Source: Paramixta manurensis
GTDB taxonomy: Bacteria; Pseudomonadota; Gammaproteobacteria; Enterobacterales; Enterobacteriaceae
DNA length: 64,000 nucleotides
Direction of reading: 5' to 3'
Assembly: GCF_013285385.1 (NCBI RefSeq)
Contig: NZ_CP054212.1
Location: forward strand, 682,001-746,000
This document shows, one piece after another, positions 33,229 to 41,545 of the stretch. The translations under genes and the position numbers were made by a program. Position 1 is the stretch's first letter; every line of letters starts with the position of its first letter. A model generated the notes under the pieces. It was given only the letters and a program-made list of their open reading frames with translations, was not told the origin of the DNA and searched no databases.

Positions 33229-34326
33229 TTAGATAACATCCGCCGGATGGGAAAGTTCGCTGTGAAGTAAATCCTCATAAGCCAGGATAGTATTTCTTCC
33301 GCGATTTTTCGCCAGATAAAGCGCACGGTCAGCATTGGCTAACGCCTGATCAAAATCATCTTCATATAATGCGGCAATCCCTGCGCTGACCGTAACATGC
33401 GTTGATACGCGCTCATTGAAACGATGAGGGATCTCTAAATCAAGAACGTACTGGCGGATACGCTCGGCTAGCTTCATGGCGATAGAGGCGTTAACGTTGG
33501 TTAGCAACACCAGAAACTCTTCGCCGCCGTAACGCGTCACAATATCGCGTGAACGCACGGCATCGCGGATGGCAACCGAAACCCGCGCCAAAGCCTGATC
33601 GCCCATCGCGTGGCCGTAGTTGTCGTTATAGGCTTTAAAATGGTCGATATCCAACAGCAAGACAAAATGGCTACCTGCATGGTTTTCCAGAATATTTTCC
33701 AGCCGGTTCTTTAGGCCGCGCCGGTTATAGAGGCCGGTTAACGGGTCGAGCATACTCAAATCGCTATAGGTCTCTTTTTCTTCATACAGTTGGCTAACCA
33801 GGCGACGGGTGAAACGGTCGCTACGCCGCCGCATCATGTGTTGCAGCGTGAAACCAATCAACGTCAGAGCAATGGTAGATAACAACACCAGTAGGTGTTC
33901 GCCATCATCCAACGCTAATACGGTGAGCGTCACCGGGGCGGTGTGTAGGCAGAATGCGACAAAGTAATCGCTCAATGTGAGGGCGCTGATAAAGAAAATG
34001 CTAATTAAACTGATTAATAAAAAACTGCCATCATAATAAAACACTAATGAGAAGCGCCAGGCGATCTGCCAAGCCCACAGCAACCCCATAATGAATGCGG
34101 TAACGGTTAATATTGGCAGCTCCACTTTGGGTTTTAAAAAATACCAGCTTAATAATATCAGGCTAAAAAAAGTAATCAGTAACGTAGGTATTGACCAGGA
34201 AAGTGAACTGGCTTTCCCAAGAGGTAACATAAAAAATAAGGATGTCGCGGTATTTAAAAACAAAAACAGCAGTAGCGCTAGTCGATATTTGCTGTGGAGC
34301 AACGCTTCGTAAGTTTGTAATTTCAT
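33229..34326 (-). CDS. Membrane-bound diguanylate cyclase (GGDEF)
   Basis: The 365-residue protein has about six membrane helices in residues 14-165 and a C-terminal GGDEF domain (about 190-355). The active site reads GGEEF (267-271), a functional variant. The inhibitory site RxxD is intact (RSRD, 258-261, five residues upstream), so product feedback is expected. It makes cyclic-di-GMP, which commonly opposes motility. It lies between fhuF and yjjZ, next to tandem Fur boxes that are 188 nt upstream of its start. The membrane sensor has no family I recognise. Iron control is possible but unproven. Confidence 0.92.
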   Translation of the reverse strand: MKLQTYEALLHSKYRLALLLFLFLNTATSLFFMLPLGKASSLSWSIPTLLITFFSLILLSWYFLKPKVELPILTVTAFIMGLLWAWQIAWRFSLVFYYDGSFLLISLISIFFISALTLSDYFVAFCLHTAPVTLTVLALDDGEHLLVLLSTIALTLIGFTLQHMMRRRSDRFTRRLVSQLYEEKETYSDLSMLDPLTGLYNRRGLKNRLENILENHAGSHFVLLLDIDHFKAYNDNYGHAMGDQALARVSVAIRDAVRSRDIVTRYGGEEFLVLLTNVNASIAMKLAERIRQYVLDLEIPHRFNERVSTHVTVSAGIAALYEDDFDQALANADRALYLAKNRGRNTILAYEDLLHSELSHPADVI

Positions 34327-34513
34327 TTTATGCGCTCATAACCGCCCTGAAATACCAAAGCACGTTTCCTGGGAAGGTTGGTAAACCTTCGCAAGGAAAT
34401 TATTTATAAGTGTTATTGTTTGACTTTTCTGAATTGTGAACGCTGGCAATCTACCACTTTCAAACTGGCCTGTCATCCTCATGGGCGAAAGTTTCAGCGG
34501 TTTGATGCAAAGT

Positions 34514-34549
34514 GATAAAGATTATCATATGCTAGTGGTAATCATTATC
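34514..34549 (+). promoter_or_regulatory. Tandem Fur boxes upstream of yjjZ
   Basis: Two overlapping matches to the 19-bp Fur consensus: GATAAAGATTATCATATGC (34514-34532, 14 of 19) and GCTAGTGGTAATCATTATC (34531-34549, 16 of 19). They lie 57 nt before yjjZ and could also influence the divergent cyclase gene. Confidence 0.75.
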
Positions 34550-34605
34550 GTTTGCTGTCATTAACCAGAGCATATCGCGGTGGTCAAGTGAGAAGGGGAG
34601 GGCTT

Positions 34606-34842
34606 ATGTGGATAAAAAAGCTGGATAGCGCTTGGGGCGTTTTGTTGCCATGCGCGGTCATGCCGCTACTGATTCATATGGACTTTTCGTTCGCCTGGTG
34701 GCGCATTTTCATGACGGCCGCCTTAGTACTAACAACATTAATGCTGTTCCACCCTCGTTTACGCCACTATATGTTGTTGCCATCTTGTGTGGCGCTGGCG
34801 GGCGGATTGACATCGATTGTGGTGAATTTTAACGGCTTATGA
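34606..34842 (+). CDS. yjjZ: YjjZ, small membrane protein (DUF1435)
   Basis: The 78-residue protein has two or three hydrophobic segments and the recognisable core HPRLRHYMLLPSCVALAGG seen in E. coli YjjZ. The ATG at 34606 follows a GGGAGGG site; the ORF extends upstream to 34552 but that would overlap the regulatory region. Tandem Fur boxes upstream suggest expression under iron limitation. It also neighbours fhuF and the tRNA-Leu genes in E. coli. Its function is unknown. Confidence 0.82.
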   Translation: MWIKKLDSAWGVLLPCAVMPLLIHMDFSFAWWRIFMTAALVLTTLMLFHPRLRHYMLLPSCVALAGGLTSIVVNFNGL

Positions 34843-34893
34843 AAGTGTAAACAGGAAGCGATATTTAAAGAGGCGTGAAGGCAAGGGACAACG

Positions 34894-34980
34894 TGGTGCG
34901 AAGAGAGGGACTTGAACCCTCACGTCCGTTAAGACACTAACACCTGAAGCTAGCGCGTCTACCAATTCCGCCACCTTCGC
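34894..34980 (-). tRNA. tRNA-Leu(CAG), copy 3 of the transcript
   Basis: This 87-nt gene includes the encoded 3' CCA. On the minus strand it starts GCGAAGGTGGCGGAATTGG and has the long variable arm of a class II tRNA. The anticodon loop TTCAGGT gives anticodon CAG. It is identical to the next two copies and corresponds to leuQ/P/V of E. coli, the last of the trio in transcription order. Confidence 0.97.
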
Positions 34981-35010
34981 ATCGCTGTTGTCATATTCAT
35001 ATCACCGCAT

Positions 35011-35097
35011 TGGTGCGAAGAGAGGGACTTGAACCCTCACGTCCGTTAAGACACTAACACCTGAAGCTAGCGCGTCTACCAATTCCGCCACCTTCGC
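35011..35097 (-). tRNA. tRNA-Leu(CAG), copy 2 of the transcript
   Basis: Identical 87-nt tRNA-Leu(CAG) with encoded CCA, 30 nt after copy 1's neighbour boundary on the plus map. It is the middle member of the three-gene transcript. Confidence 0.97.
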
Positions 35098-35130
35098 GCA
35101 GATGCCATGCGATATGAATTTCGTGGTTTT

Positions 35131-35217
35131 TGGTGCGAAGAGAGGGACTTGAACCCTCACGTCCGTTAAGACACTAACACCTGAAGCTAGCGCGTCTACC
35201 AATTCCGCCACCTTCGC
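35131..35217 (-). tRNA. tRNA-Leu(CAG), copy 1 of the transcript
   Basis: Identical 87-nt tRNA-Leu(CAG) with encoded CCA. It is the promoter-proximal member; a GCAATACC / GGTATTGC hairpin (35224-35244) lies in the short leader, probably part of precursor processing. Confidence 0.97.
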
Positions 35218-35258
35218 TTACCGGCAATACCTTATGGGTATTGCAACCACGGAGGCGC

Positions 35259-35287
35259 ATTCTGGAGATTTTTCCCTGGGACGTCAA
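35259..35287 (-). promoter_or_regulatory. Promoter of the tRNA-Leu operon
   Basis: On the minus strand TTGACG (-35, 35287-35282) and CAGAAT (-10, 35264-35259) are spaced by 17 nt and followed by a GC-rich discriminator (GCGCC). This is the arrangement of stable-RNA promoters under stringent control. Confidence 0.75.
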
Positions 35288-35402
35288 CAGATATTTCGCT
35301 AGCGGATAGCGATTGGCGTAAAAAGCAACGTTTCGCCGCGACGCGCGAAATCAGCGGGTTGCGCGCCGAACGACGCGCCTGGAATTTGCCGCGGCGATAG
35401 GG

Positions 35403-36437
35403 TTAACGGCGAGCTTTCGCACCACGTCCATAAATGGCACGGTAGACTTTAAACCGCCCGTTTTGCGCCAGCACTTCATGATTGCCGAAGGTGTCATCCA
35501 GCAGTTGTGGATAGGGCAGAAAAGCGTTGGCGACAATACGTAATTCACCGCCACTGTTCAGGTACTTCACCGCGCCGCGAATCAGTGACTGTGCCGCGTC
35601 GAGACTGGTTTGCAAACCATCGTGAAACGGTGGGTTGGAAATAATCATGTCATAACGGCCGCTCACCTCAGAGTAGACGTTACTGGCAAAGACGTCGCCT
35701 TCAAGCTGGTTGGCGGCCAGCGTCGCCTTACTGGCTGCCAGCGCGGCGGCGTTTACATCGGTCAGAAACAGGCGAACCTTCGGCGAGTGACGTGCCAATA
35801 ACGTCGACAACACGCCAGCGCCGCAACCGATATCAAGAATTTTACCTTTAGTATGGGGGGTAAAGGTCGACAACAGTAAATTGCTGCCGGCATCCAGCCC
35901 ATCGCGGCTGAAGACGCCGGGTAGGGTTTTAATCGTCACGCCATCAAGCAGATATTCGCCCCAAAAGCCCTCGGCATCGAAATCCGGGCGGGTATCTAGG
36001 CGACCGTGATATAAACCACAGCGGCGCGCGCTGTCGATTTTGGCAAGCGTGGCCTGTTTTTCCAACATCCCTTCCGCACTGCGTACGCCGCTACGGTTTT
36101 CGCCAATCACGAAAATATCGCACCCTTCCGGCAGTAGCGAAAGCAGGTTCTGTAGCTGAAATTGCGCTTCAGGTTTGTTCTTCGGCCAGTAATAGACCAG
36201 CGTATCGCAGTCGCGCACATCGTCAGCCGTTGCCACCAGGCCAAACTGCGCGTTTTCTCCCAGCGTGCGGCTTAAGGTTTGCCAGTGATGGTACTGTTGG
36301 GTATGAACGCGGGTTAATGTGGTATCCAACTGGGCGGGAAGATCGTCCTGTAAGTCACCAGCAAACAGCACGCGGCGTTCAATAAATTCATCACTGTGGC
36401 GCAGAATCACTTCACTTGCCGGGGTAAAAGCGGACAT
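35403..36437 (-). CDS. rsmC: 16S rRNA m2G1207 methyltransferase RsmC
   Basis: RsmC methylates G1207 of 16S rRNA in the 30S subunit. The 344-residue length equals the E. coli protein (343). The N-terminal half is the inactive methyltransferase-like domain; the C-terminal half has the SAM-binding motif GKILDIGCGAGVLSTLLA and the catalytic ISNPPFHDG. Its place beside the tRNA-Leu genes and divergent from holD is the standard enterobacterial arrangement. Confidence 0.95.
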   Translation of the reverse strand: MSAFTPASEVILRHSDEFIERRVLFAGDLQDDLPAQLDTTLTRVHTQQYHHWQTLSRTLGENAQFGLVATADDVRDCDTLVYYWPKNKPEAQFQLQNLLSLLPEGCDIFVIGENRSGVRSAEGMLEKQATLAKIDSARRCGLYHGRLDTRPDFDAEGFWGEYLLDGVTIKTLPGVFSRDGLDAGSNLLLSTFTPHTKGKILDIGCGAGVLSTLLARHSPKVRLFLTDVNAAALAASKATLAANQLEGDVFASNVYSEVSGRYDMIISNPPFHDGLQTSLDAAQSLIRGAVKYLNSGGELRIVANAFLPYPQLLDDTFGNHEVLAQNGRFKVYRAIYGRGAKARR

Positions 36438-36586
36438 CGGATGGCTCCTTAAAAATCAGAACCGCGATTATAGTGCTTTGTTGGCGGATGTTCGATGGGT
36501 TTGCTAGCATAGGCGAGTCTTAATTCAGGCCGCATACCCATGGGGCACATCGCGCGCCGCTATCTCCCGGTATTACAGGAATAAAT

Positions 36587-37000
36587 ATGTCATCAAGGCG
36601 TGACTGGTTACTTCAGCAAATGGGCATTACGCAGTATAAGCTGCGTCGTCCGCGCGCCTTGCAGGGAGAGGTCGCGGTTTCGTTACCCGCCGGCGTGCGT
36701 TTGTTGGTGGTGGCCGAGGTGCCGCCCGGCGCTCGCGATCCGCTGGTCAATGATATATTGCGCTCACTGGAGATCGCCGAACAGACCGTCGTGTTTCTGA
36801 CGCCTGACCAATTGGCGATGTTGCCTGCGGGGATCGTGTGCGCCACTTGGTTACTGGGCGCTGAGGCTGAAATCAGCCTGTCTGGCCCGCAACTTAAATC
36901 ACCGCCGCTTGAGGCGCTTTATCATGATGCCAGCGCGCGACGCGCGCTGTGGCAACAAATTTGTGAACACGATGTCGATTTCTTTACTCACGCCGAATGA
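36587..37000 (+). CDS. holD: DNA polymerase III psi subunit HolD
   Basis: This 137-residue protein has the same length as E. coli HolD and the conserved N-terminus RRDWLLQQMGITQYKLRRP that binds the chi subunit. Psi links chi and single-strand binding protein to the clamp loader. It overlaps rimI by 29 nt in another frame, as is usual for holD-rimI. Confidence 0.93.
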   Translation: MSSRRDWLLQQMGITQYKLRRPRALQGEVAVSLPAGVRLLVVAEVPPGARDPLVNDILRSLEIAEQTVVFLTPDQLAMLPAGIVCATWLLGAEAEISLSGPQLKSPPLEALYHDASARRALWQQICEHDVDFFTHAE

Positions 37001-37409
37001 TATAGCTGATGCGTTTGCCATTGAGCAGCGCAGCCATGCCTTTCCCTGGACTGAAAAAACCTTTGCCAGCAACCAGGGCGAACGCTATCTGAATTATCGC
37101 CTGGATAAAGCGGGCGTCATGGCGGCCTTCGCTATCACCCAAGTGGTGTTGGACGAAGCGACGTTATTTAATCTTGCCGTCGATCCGGTATGGCAACGCC
37201 AGGGGTTGGGGCGTTGCTTGCTAACCCATCTGATTGAGCAGCTTCGGCAGCGTGAGGTATTAACGCTGTGGCTGGAGGTGCGGGCCTCGAATCGTGGGGC
37301 GATCGCGCTGTATGAAGCGCTGGATTTCAACGAAGTCTCTTTACGGCGGAACTATTATCCCACCGCTTCCGGACGTGAGGATGCCATTATTATGGCATTA
37401 ACCTTGTAG
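36972..37409 (+). CDS. rimI: Ribosomal protein S18 N-acetyltransferase RimI
   Basis: RimI acetylates the N-terminal alanine of ribosomal protein S18. The 145-residue GNAT protein has the acetyl-CoA binding motif VDPVWQRQGLGRCLLTHLI and the conserved HAFPWTEKTFASNQGERYLN start region. The ATG at 36972 matches the E. coli start by alignment. The TTG-led extension from 36909 lies inside holD and is rejected. It is followed by yjjG. Confidence 0.94.
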   Translation: MSISLLTPNDIADAFAIEQRSHAFPWTEKTFASNQGERYLNYRLDKAGVMAAFAITQVVLDEATLFNLAVDPVWQRQGLGRCLLTHLIEQLRQREVLTLWLEVRASNRGAIALYEALDFNEVSLRRNYYPTASGREDAIIMALTL

Positions 37410-37465
37410 TGACGAAGCTGTGCCGTAGCAGAACCCACCTTACCGACCAAAAACAGGGGAGTAGC

Positions 37466-38146
37466 ATGTTACAAAACCAGGACTGGATCCTTTTTGATGC
37501 CGATGACACCTTATTTCATTTTGATGCTTTTGCTGGTTTGCAACGTCTCTTTCTCCAGTACGATGTGACCTTCACTGCCGATGATTACAGTGAGTATCAG
37601 GCGCTGAATAAACCGCTGTGGGTGGATTATCAGAATGGCGCCATCACCGCGTTACAGTTGCAGCAGCAGCGCTTTGTTCGCTGGGGCGAGAAATTGAACG
37701 TGGCGCCCGGCACGTTGAATAAGGGGTTTTTGGAAGCGATGGCGCAAGTTTGCCAACCGCTTGACGGTGCGGCTGAATTGCTGGAAATGCTTAAAGGCCG
37801 GGTTAAGATGGGAATCATCACGAATGGATTTACCGCGTTGCAGCAGGCCCGTTTAGCGCGCACCGGGTTTCTTGGTTACTTCGATTTGCTGGTCATTTCA
37901 GAGCAGGTTGGCGTCGCCAAACCGCACCCGGCTATTTTTGATTACGCATTAGAACAGATGGGCCAACCGCCACGCAGCCGGGTTCTGATGGTGGGTGACA
38001 ATCCCGATTCCGATATTCTCGGTGGAATGCAGGCCGGGTTTGCCACCTGTTGGCTCAATACGGATCAGCGCCCGGCACCAGAAGGGATTACACCAACCTG
38101 GCAGGTCAAAACGCTACACGAGTTGCGAACTATTCTTTCCGCTTAA
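37466..38146 (+). CDS. yjjG: HAD-family nucleotidase YjjG (dUMP phosphatase)
   Basis: YjjG hydrolyses pyrimidine nucleoside monophosphates, including non-canonical ones, and protects DNA from them. The 226-residue protein (E. coli 225) has the HAD motif I DADDTLFHFD, motif II ITNGF and motif IV GDNPDSDILGG. An AGGGGA site precedes the ATG at 37466. It is the last backbone gene before the type VI cluster. In E. coli prfC comes next; here it does not appear. Confidence 0.93.
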   Translation: MLQNQDWILFDADDTLFHFDAFAGLQRLFLQYDVTFTADDYSEYQALNKPLWVDYQNGAITALQLQQQRFVRWGEKLNVAPGTLNKGFLEAMAQVCQPLDGAAELLEMLKGRVKMGIITNGFTALQQARLARTGFLGYFDLLVISEQVGVAKPHPAIFDYALEQMGQPPRSRVLMVGDNPDSDILGGMQAGFATCWLNTDQRPAPEGITPTWQVKTLHELRTILSA

Positions 38147-39104
38147 CTTTCCATTTTGCTGATTATTTAGCGTATTGTTTTTCGTTGTTGATGTTTTCCA
38201 TTATTCTGTTCTGGTTTTCATGTTAATTATTAGTTAAATAATCTACTTTTACGTTTTCTCTTACCGCCGTCCCTCTCACAATTGAACATCTTTGCATTGT
38301 TTCCAAAAAAAAATTTACGAAAAAATGTCGAGGTGTTTTCAAATATTTTTACTGATTTTGCGATAATTACTACAATATTGCTTTAGTTTGTAAGAATTGT
38401 CTGATGGTAATTATGGAATATTCTTGAAATTTGCGATTTACAGCATCCTTAATCTTTACTAATGTATTATCATTTGCTACCCGAATCGTTGAATTATTGC
38501 AAAGACTCTGTAAACTTGCGCAAACAAGCTTTTGCTTAAACCGACACAACGTTATCGCGAGCACTTTTTTACTGGCTCGTGCGGTAGCTATGGGGCGGCA
38601 GAATAGTTTTTAACTCTATAAAACTTAAAGATTTATCTCCTTTTCCTCGTTTGAGGTTTTGTCGTGAAAACGCTCTCTCAGCTTGGCTGGCGTTTTCGCT
38701 TAACGACACTCTTTTCACCAGAAAAATTCACACAACGAAACCAGAAAATCGGTCAGGGAAGCTCAAATGACGTTGAGGACGTTACTTTTGTCACTTTACG
38801 TCAACGTACAAGGTGTAATTTCTGTTACTCGTTTTCTTAAATAGTCTGATCAAGCGTTACCCTCAAAGGCTTTCCCTGGCCCGGGTATCGATAAGCGTAA
38901 CTACTGTGCTGTGAAGCGTGCTTTCGGCCCTGATATGCGATAAGACGTATTCTCTGTGTCTTCTGACGCAGATCCCGCATTTCATGCCTACTTTTTTTGC
39001 GTTATGTAATAAAAAGCGCCCTTGCTCGGCCTAAATTTTGATTTTAACATTGTTTTAACAAAGTCCGTCTCCCGGCTTACGTCATTATTTTTTGAGAAAA
39101 CTTC
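38147..39104 (+). other. AT-rich 958-bp region before the type VI cluster
   Basis: No supported gene is present; two short frames (38370-38564 minus, 38431-38613 plus) lack ribosome-binding sites and family features. The region is AT-rich and probably holds the promoter of the type VI operon. I see a hairpin (GAAAACGC 38666-38673 / GCGTTTTC 38690-38697) and an 8-bp direct repeat with 11-bp period (TTTTAACA at 39042 and 39053) just upstream of the first gene. I found no convincing sigma-54 site. It is the left boundary of the inserted cluster. Confidence 0.5.
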
Positions 39105-39617
39105 ATGAGGATCATGGTGAAAATTCGAATCGCATTGAGTCTGCTTTTTGTATTAAGCGTTGCAGGTTGTAAGGCTCCCCCGCCGAAAGTGACGGATGAC
39201 ACTATTGTCTCCAGCACCGTTGACGGTGTGAAACTGACGTATCGCCACGCCATTACTCCGCCAACCAGCTTTACGCCGGTTAATGAAGAGTACCGCGCGT
39301 TGTATAACGCGTCTGTAATGAGTCGTCCTAATTTTGGCGGCAATGTGGTGCGCCATTTGGATAATGGACAGCCGTATACCGTATTGGGAAGCGTGGAGAA
39401 CAACTGGTTCGCCATTGCAGAAAAGGATCAGGATCAATTGCTGGGTTATGTGCCGTTACGTGCAGTAGTGAAGAGCGACCTGTATGACAAAACCGTGAAA
39501 GCGGATTTGCGTCGTAAGCGGGTTCGCAGCGCGCCAGCGAAGAAAACCTGTGTTGCGGTTGATGGTGATAGCAAAGCTTGCCAGAACACCAACAACGGTA
39601 CCTGGATCATCGACTGA
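39105..39617 (+). CDS. SH3-domain lipoprotein at the head of the type VI cluster
   Basis: The 170-residue protein has a lipoprotein signal with lipobox SVAGC (Cys22), then a bacterial SH3-like segment (about 60-125: YNASVMSRPNFGGNVVRHLD, LGYVPLRAVVKSDLY) and a basic tail with two cysteines. It lies 27 nt before tssJ, so it is probably part of the secretion operon. Such a protein might help the membrane complex attach to peptidoglycan, but its role is not established. The first ATG (39105) is used; an ATG at 39114 is possible. Confidence 0.8.
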   Translation: MRIMVKIRIALSLLFVLSVAGCKAPPPKVTDDTIVSSTVDGVKLTYRHAITPPTSFTPVNEEYRALYNASVMSRPNFGGNVVRHLDNGQPYTVLGSVENNWFAIAEKDQDQLLGYVPLRAVVKSDLYDKTVKADLRRKRVRSAPAKKTCVAVDGDSKACQNTNNGTWIID

Positions 39618-39644
39618 TAATGCTTCAGTAATGGACACTCCATT

Positions 39645-40157
39645 ATGAAAAGAGTCTCTTTTTTGCGCCTGGGTCTCCAGGCGCTTTTCCTGACAGCGCT
39701 CACCTTGCTGGCAGGCTGCATGTCTTCTTCACGCAGCGTTCCTTCCAACTACAGTCTGTTATTTCAGGCGCACCCGCAAATTAATGACGGCGCACCGCTC
39801 AAAGTCAGAGTCATGCTGCTGAAATCGGATGCTGATTTCATGTCGGCGGATTTTTATTCGCTGCAAAACAACGCACAAGGCGTATTGGGGGCCAATTTGC
39901 TCAACAGCGAGCAATTTTTCCTGATGCCAGGTCAACTCAATAAGAAAATCGCCGGCCAGAGTACGCTGGATGCTCGTTACATTGGCATCATGGCCGAGTA
40001 TCAATCCCTTGATGGCAAAAAGTGGCGGCTTTCACTCCCGCTGCCGGCACCAAGCGAGAGCAGTTTCTATAAAGTTTGGCAATGGTCGCCGGATGAGTTG
40101 AGTGCTGAAATCATTGCGGATATTAGCGGCGTTCGCGTCGAGGCCACACGCGACTAA
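39645..40157 (+). CDS. tssJ: Type VI secretion outer-membrane lipoprotein TssJ
   Basis: TssJ anchors the TssL-TssM membrane complex to the outer membrane. The 170-residue protein has a signal with lipobox LLAGC (Cys25) and a mature beta-sandwich with family-type segments (LKVRVMLLKSDADFMSADFY, ARYIGIMAEYQSLDGKKWRL). It is followed directly by tssK, tssL and tssM, the conserved order. The call is firm by sequence and context. Confidence 0.92.
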   Translation: MKRVSFLRLGLQALFLTALTLLAGCMSSSRSVPSNYSLLFQAHPQINDGAPLKVRVMLLKSDADFMSADFYSLQNNAQGVLGANLLNSEQFFLMPGQLNKKIAGQSTLDARYIGIMAEYQSLDGKKWRLSLPLPAPSESSFYKVWQWSPDELSAEIIADISGVRVEATRD

Positions 40158-40179
40158 AGCCTGAAAACGGAAAGCCATT

Positions 40180-41523
40180 ATGAATAAAGCCGAAAAGGTC
40201 GTATGGACGGAAGGTATGTTCCTGCGCCCGCACCATTTCCAGCAATCTGAAAGCTATCTCCAGAGCGCAATCCGCGATTGGGGCACGACACAGCGCCCTT
40301 ATATGTGGGGATTCCTCGATCTTGAGTTTGACGAAGCGATGCTACGCCAGGGCAAGATCGCGTTAAATTCCGCCAGCGGCCTGTTGCCGGATGGTACGCA
40401 CTTCGCCTTCCGCGATCCGCGCCACGGGCCCGCGCCGCTGCTAATTGGCGATAACCAAACTAACGTTAACGTGGTGCTGGCGCTGCCGGCGCGGCGCGGC
40501 GGGCGTGAAGAGGTTATTTTTAGCGAAGCGGCGGATTCGTTGGCGCGCTACCTGAGTTTCGAGCAAGAAGTCGATGACTTCAACGCGATGTCAGTCGGTT
40601 CTGCTGCGGTGCAGTTCGGTCAACTGAGACTGAAATTGATGCTGGAAAGCGAACTGTCGTCCGAATGGACCGCGGTTGGCGTGGCGCGGGTGATTGAAAA
40701 GCGTAATGACAACCAGTTACGACTCGACAGCAACTATATTCCGCCAATGCTTAACGCTATCTCCAGCGCGCAGTTGTTGGAATATCTGAACGATATGCAG
40801 GGTCTGCTTGAACAGCGCAGCCAACAAATTGGTCAGCGCATGCAGCAGCCGGGCCGCTTCAATACGGCCGATATGGTTGATTTCATGTTACTGGCGCTGG
40901 TGAATCATCATCTTGGTCATGTCAGCCATCTTAAACATCTCCCTTTGCTGCATCCTGAGCAGTTGTATGGCACTTGGCTGGCTTTCGCCACCGAGCTTTC
41001 TACCTATACCCCGCAACGTTCGCCGGAATCGCACTTACCGGTCTATGACCATGACGATTTAGCGTGGTGCTTCGGTAAATTGATGCTGATGCTGCGTCAG
41101 GGACTCTCGTTGGTGATGGAAGAGAATGCTATCCAATTGCCATTGACCGAGCGCTCACACGGTCTCAACGTAGCAACGGTTCCCGAGTCCTCAATGGTGC
41201 GCGAATTTGGTTTTGTACTGGCGGTGCGCGCCAACGTGCCAGGCGAGGCGTTACATACACACTTCCCGGCACAGATGAAAGTCGCGCCGGTGACAAAGAT
41301 CCGCGACCTGGTGCAGCTACAGCTACCGGGAATGGTGCTGCGCTCGATGCCGACCGCGCCGCCGCAGATCCCGTGGCACGCCGGTTACAGCTATTTCGAA
41401 CTGGAAAAGGGCGGCGAGCTGTGGAAAGAAATGGAGAAATCCGGCGCCTTTGCATTGCATCTTGCCGGAGAGTTCCCCGGTCTTGATATGGAATTTTGGG
41501 CAATCCGCAGCCAGTCCGTCTGA
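40180..41523 (+). CDS. tssK: Type VI baseplate protein TssK
   Basis: TssK (447 residues) links the baseplate to the membrane complex. The N-terminal motif VVWTEGMFLRPHHFQQSESY is diagnostic, as is the C-terminal region (YSYFELEKGGELWKEMEKSG). The length matches the family (about 445). It sits between tssJ and tssL with short gaps of 22 nt on both sides. Confidence 0.96.
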   Translation: MNKAEKVVWTEGMFLRPHHFQQSESYLQSAIRDWGTTQRPYMWGFLDLEFDEAMLRQGKIALNSASGLLPDGTHFAFRDPRHGPAPLLIGDNQTNVNVVLALPARRGGREEVIFSEAADSLARYLSFEQEVDDFNAMSVGSAAVQFGQLRLKLMLESELSSEWTAVGVARVIEKRNDNQLRLDSNYIPPMLNAISSAQLLEYLNDMQGLLEQRSQQIGQRMQQPGRFNTADMVDFMLLALVNHHLGHVSHLKHLPLLHPEQLYGTWLAFATELSTYTPQRSPESHLPVYDHDDLAWCFGKLMLMLRQGLSLVMEENAIQLPLTERSHGLNVATVPESSMVREFGFVLAVRANVPGEALHTHFPAQMKVAPVTKIRDLVQLQLPGMVLRSMPTAPPQIPWHAGYSYFELEKGGELWKEMEKSGAFALHLAGEFPGLDMEFWAIRSQSV

Positions 41524-41545
41524 AACGAAAGAATGAGTGCTCATA

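Noticed and set aside
35002..35211. Open frame with two near-identical halves on the minus strand over the tRNA-Leu region
   Set aside because: It is tRNA sequence read as protein; the repetition is the tandem identical tRNA genes.
38570..38595. Possible sigma-54 promoter (TGGC ... GC) upstream of the type VI genes
   Set aside because: The GG-to-GC spacing is 11 instead of 10 and the -12 element does not match.
38370..38613. Two short overlapping frames in the AT-rich region before the type VI cluster
   Set aside because: Chance frames without ribosome-binding sites; no remnant of prfC or another gene could be recognised.
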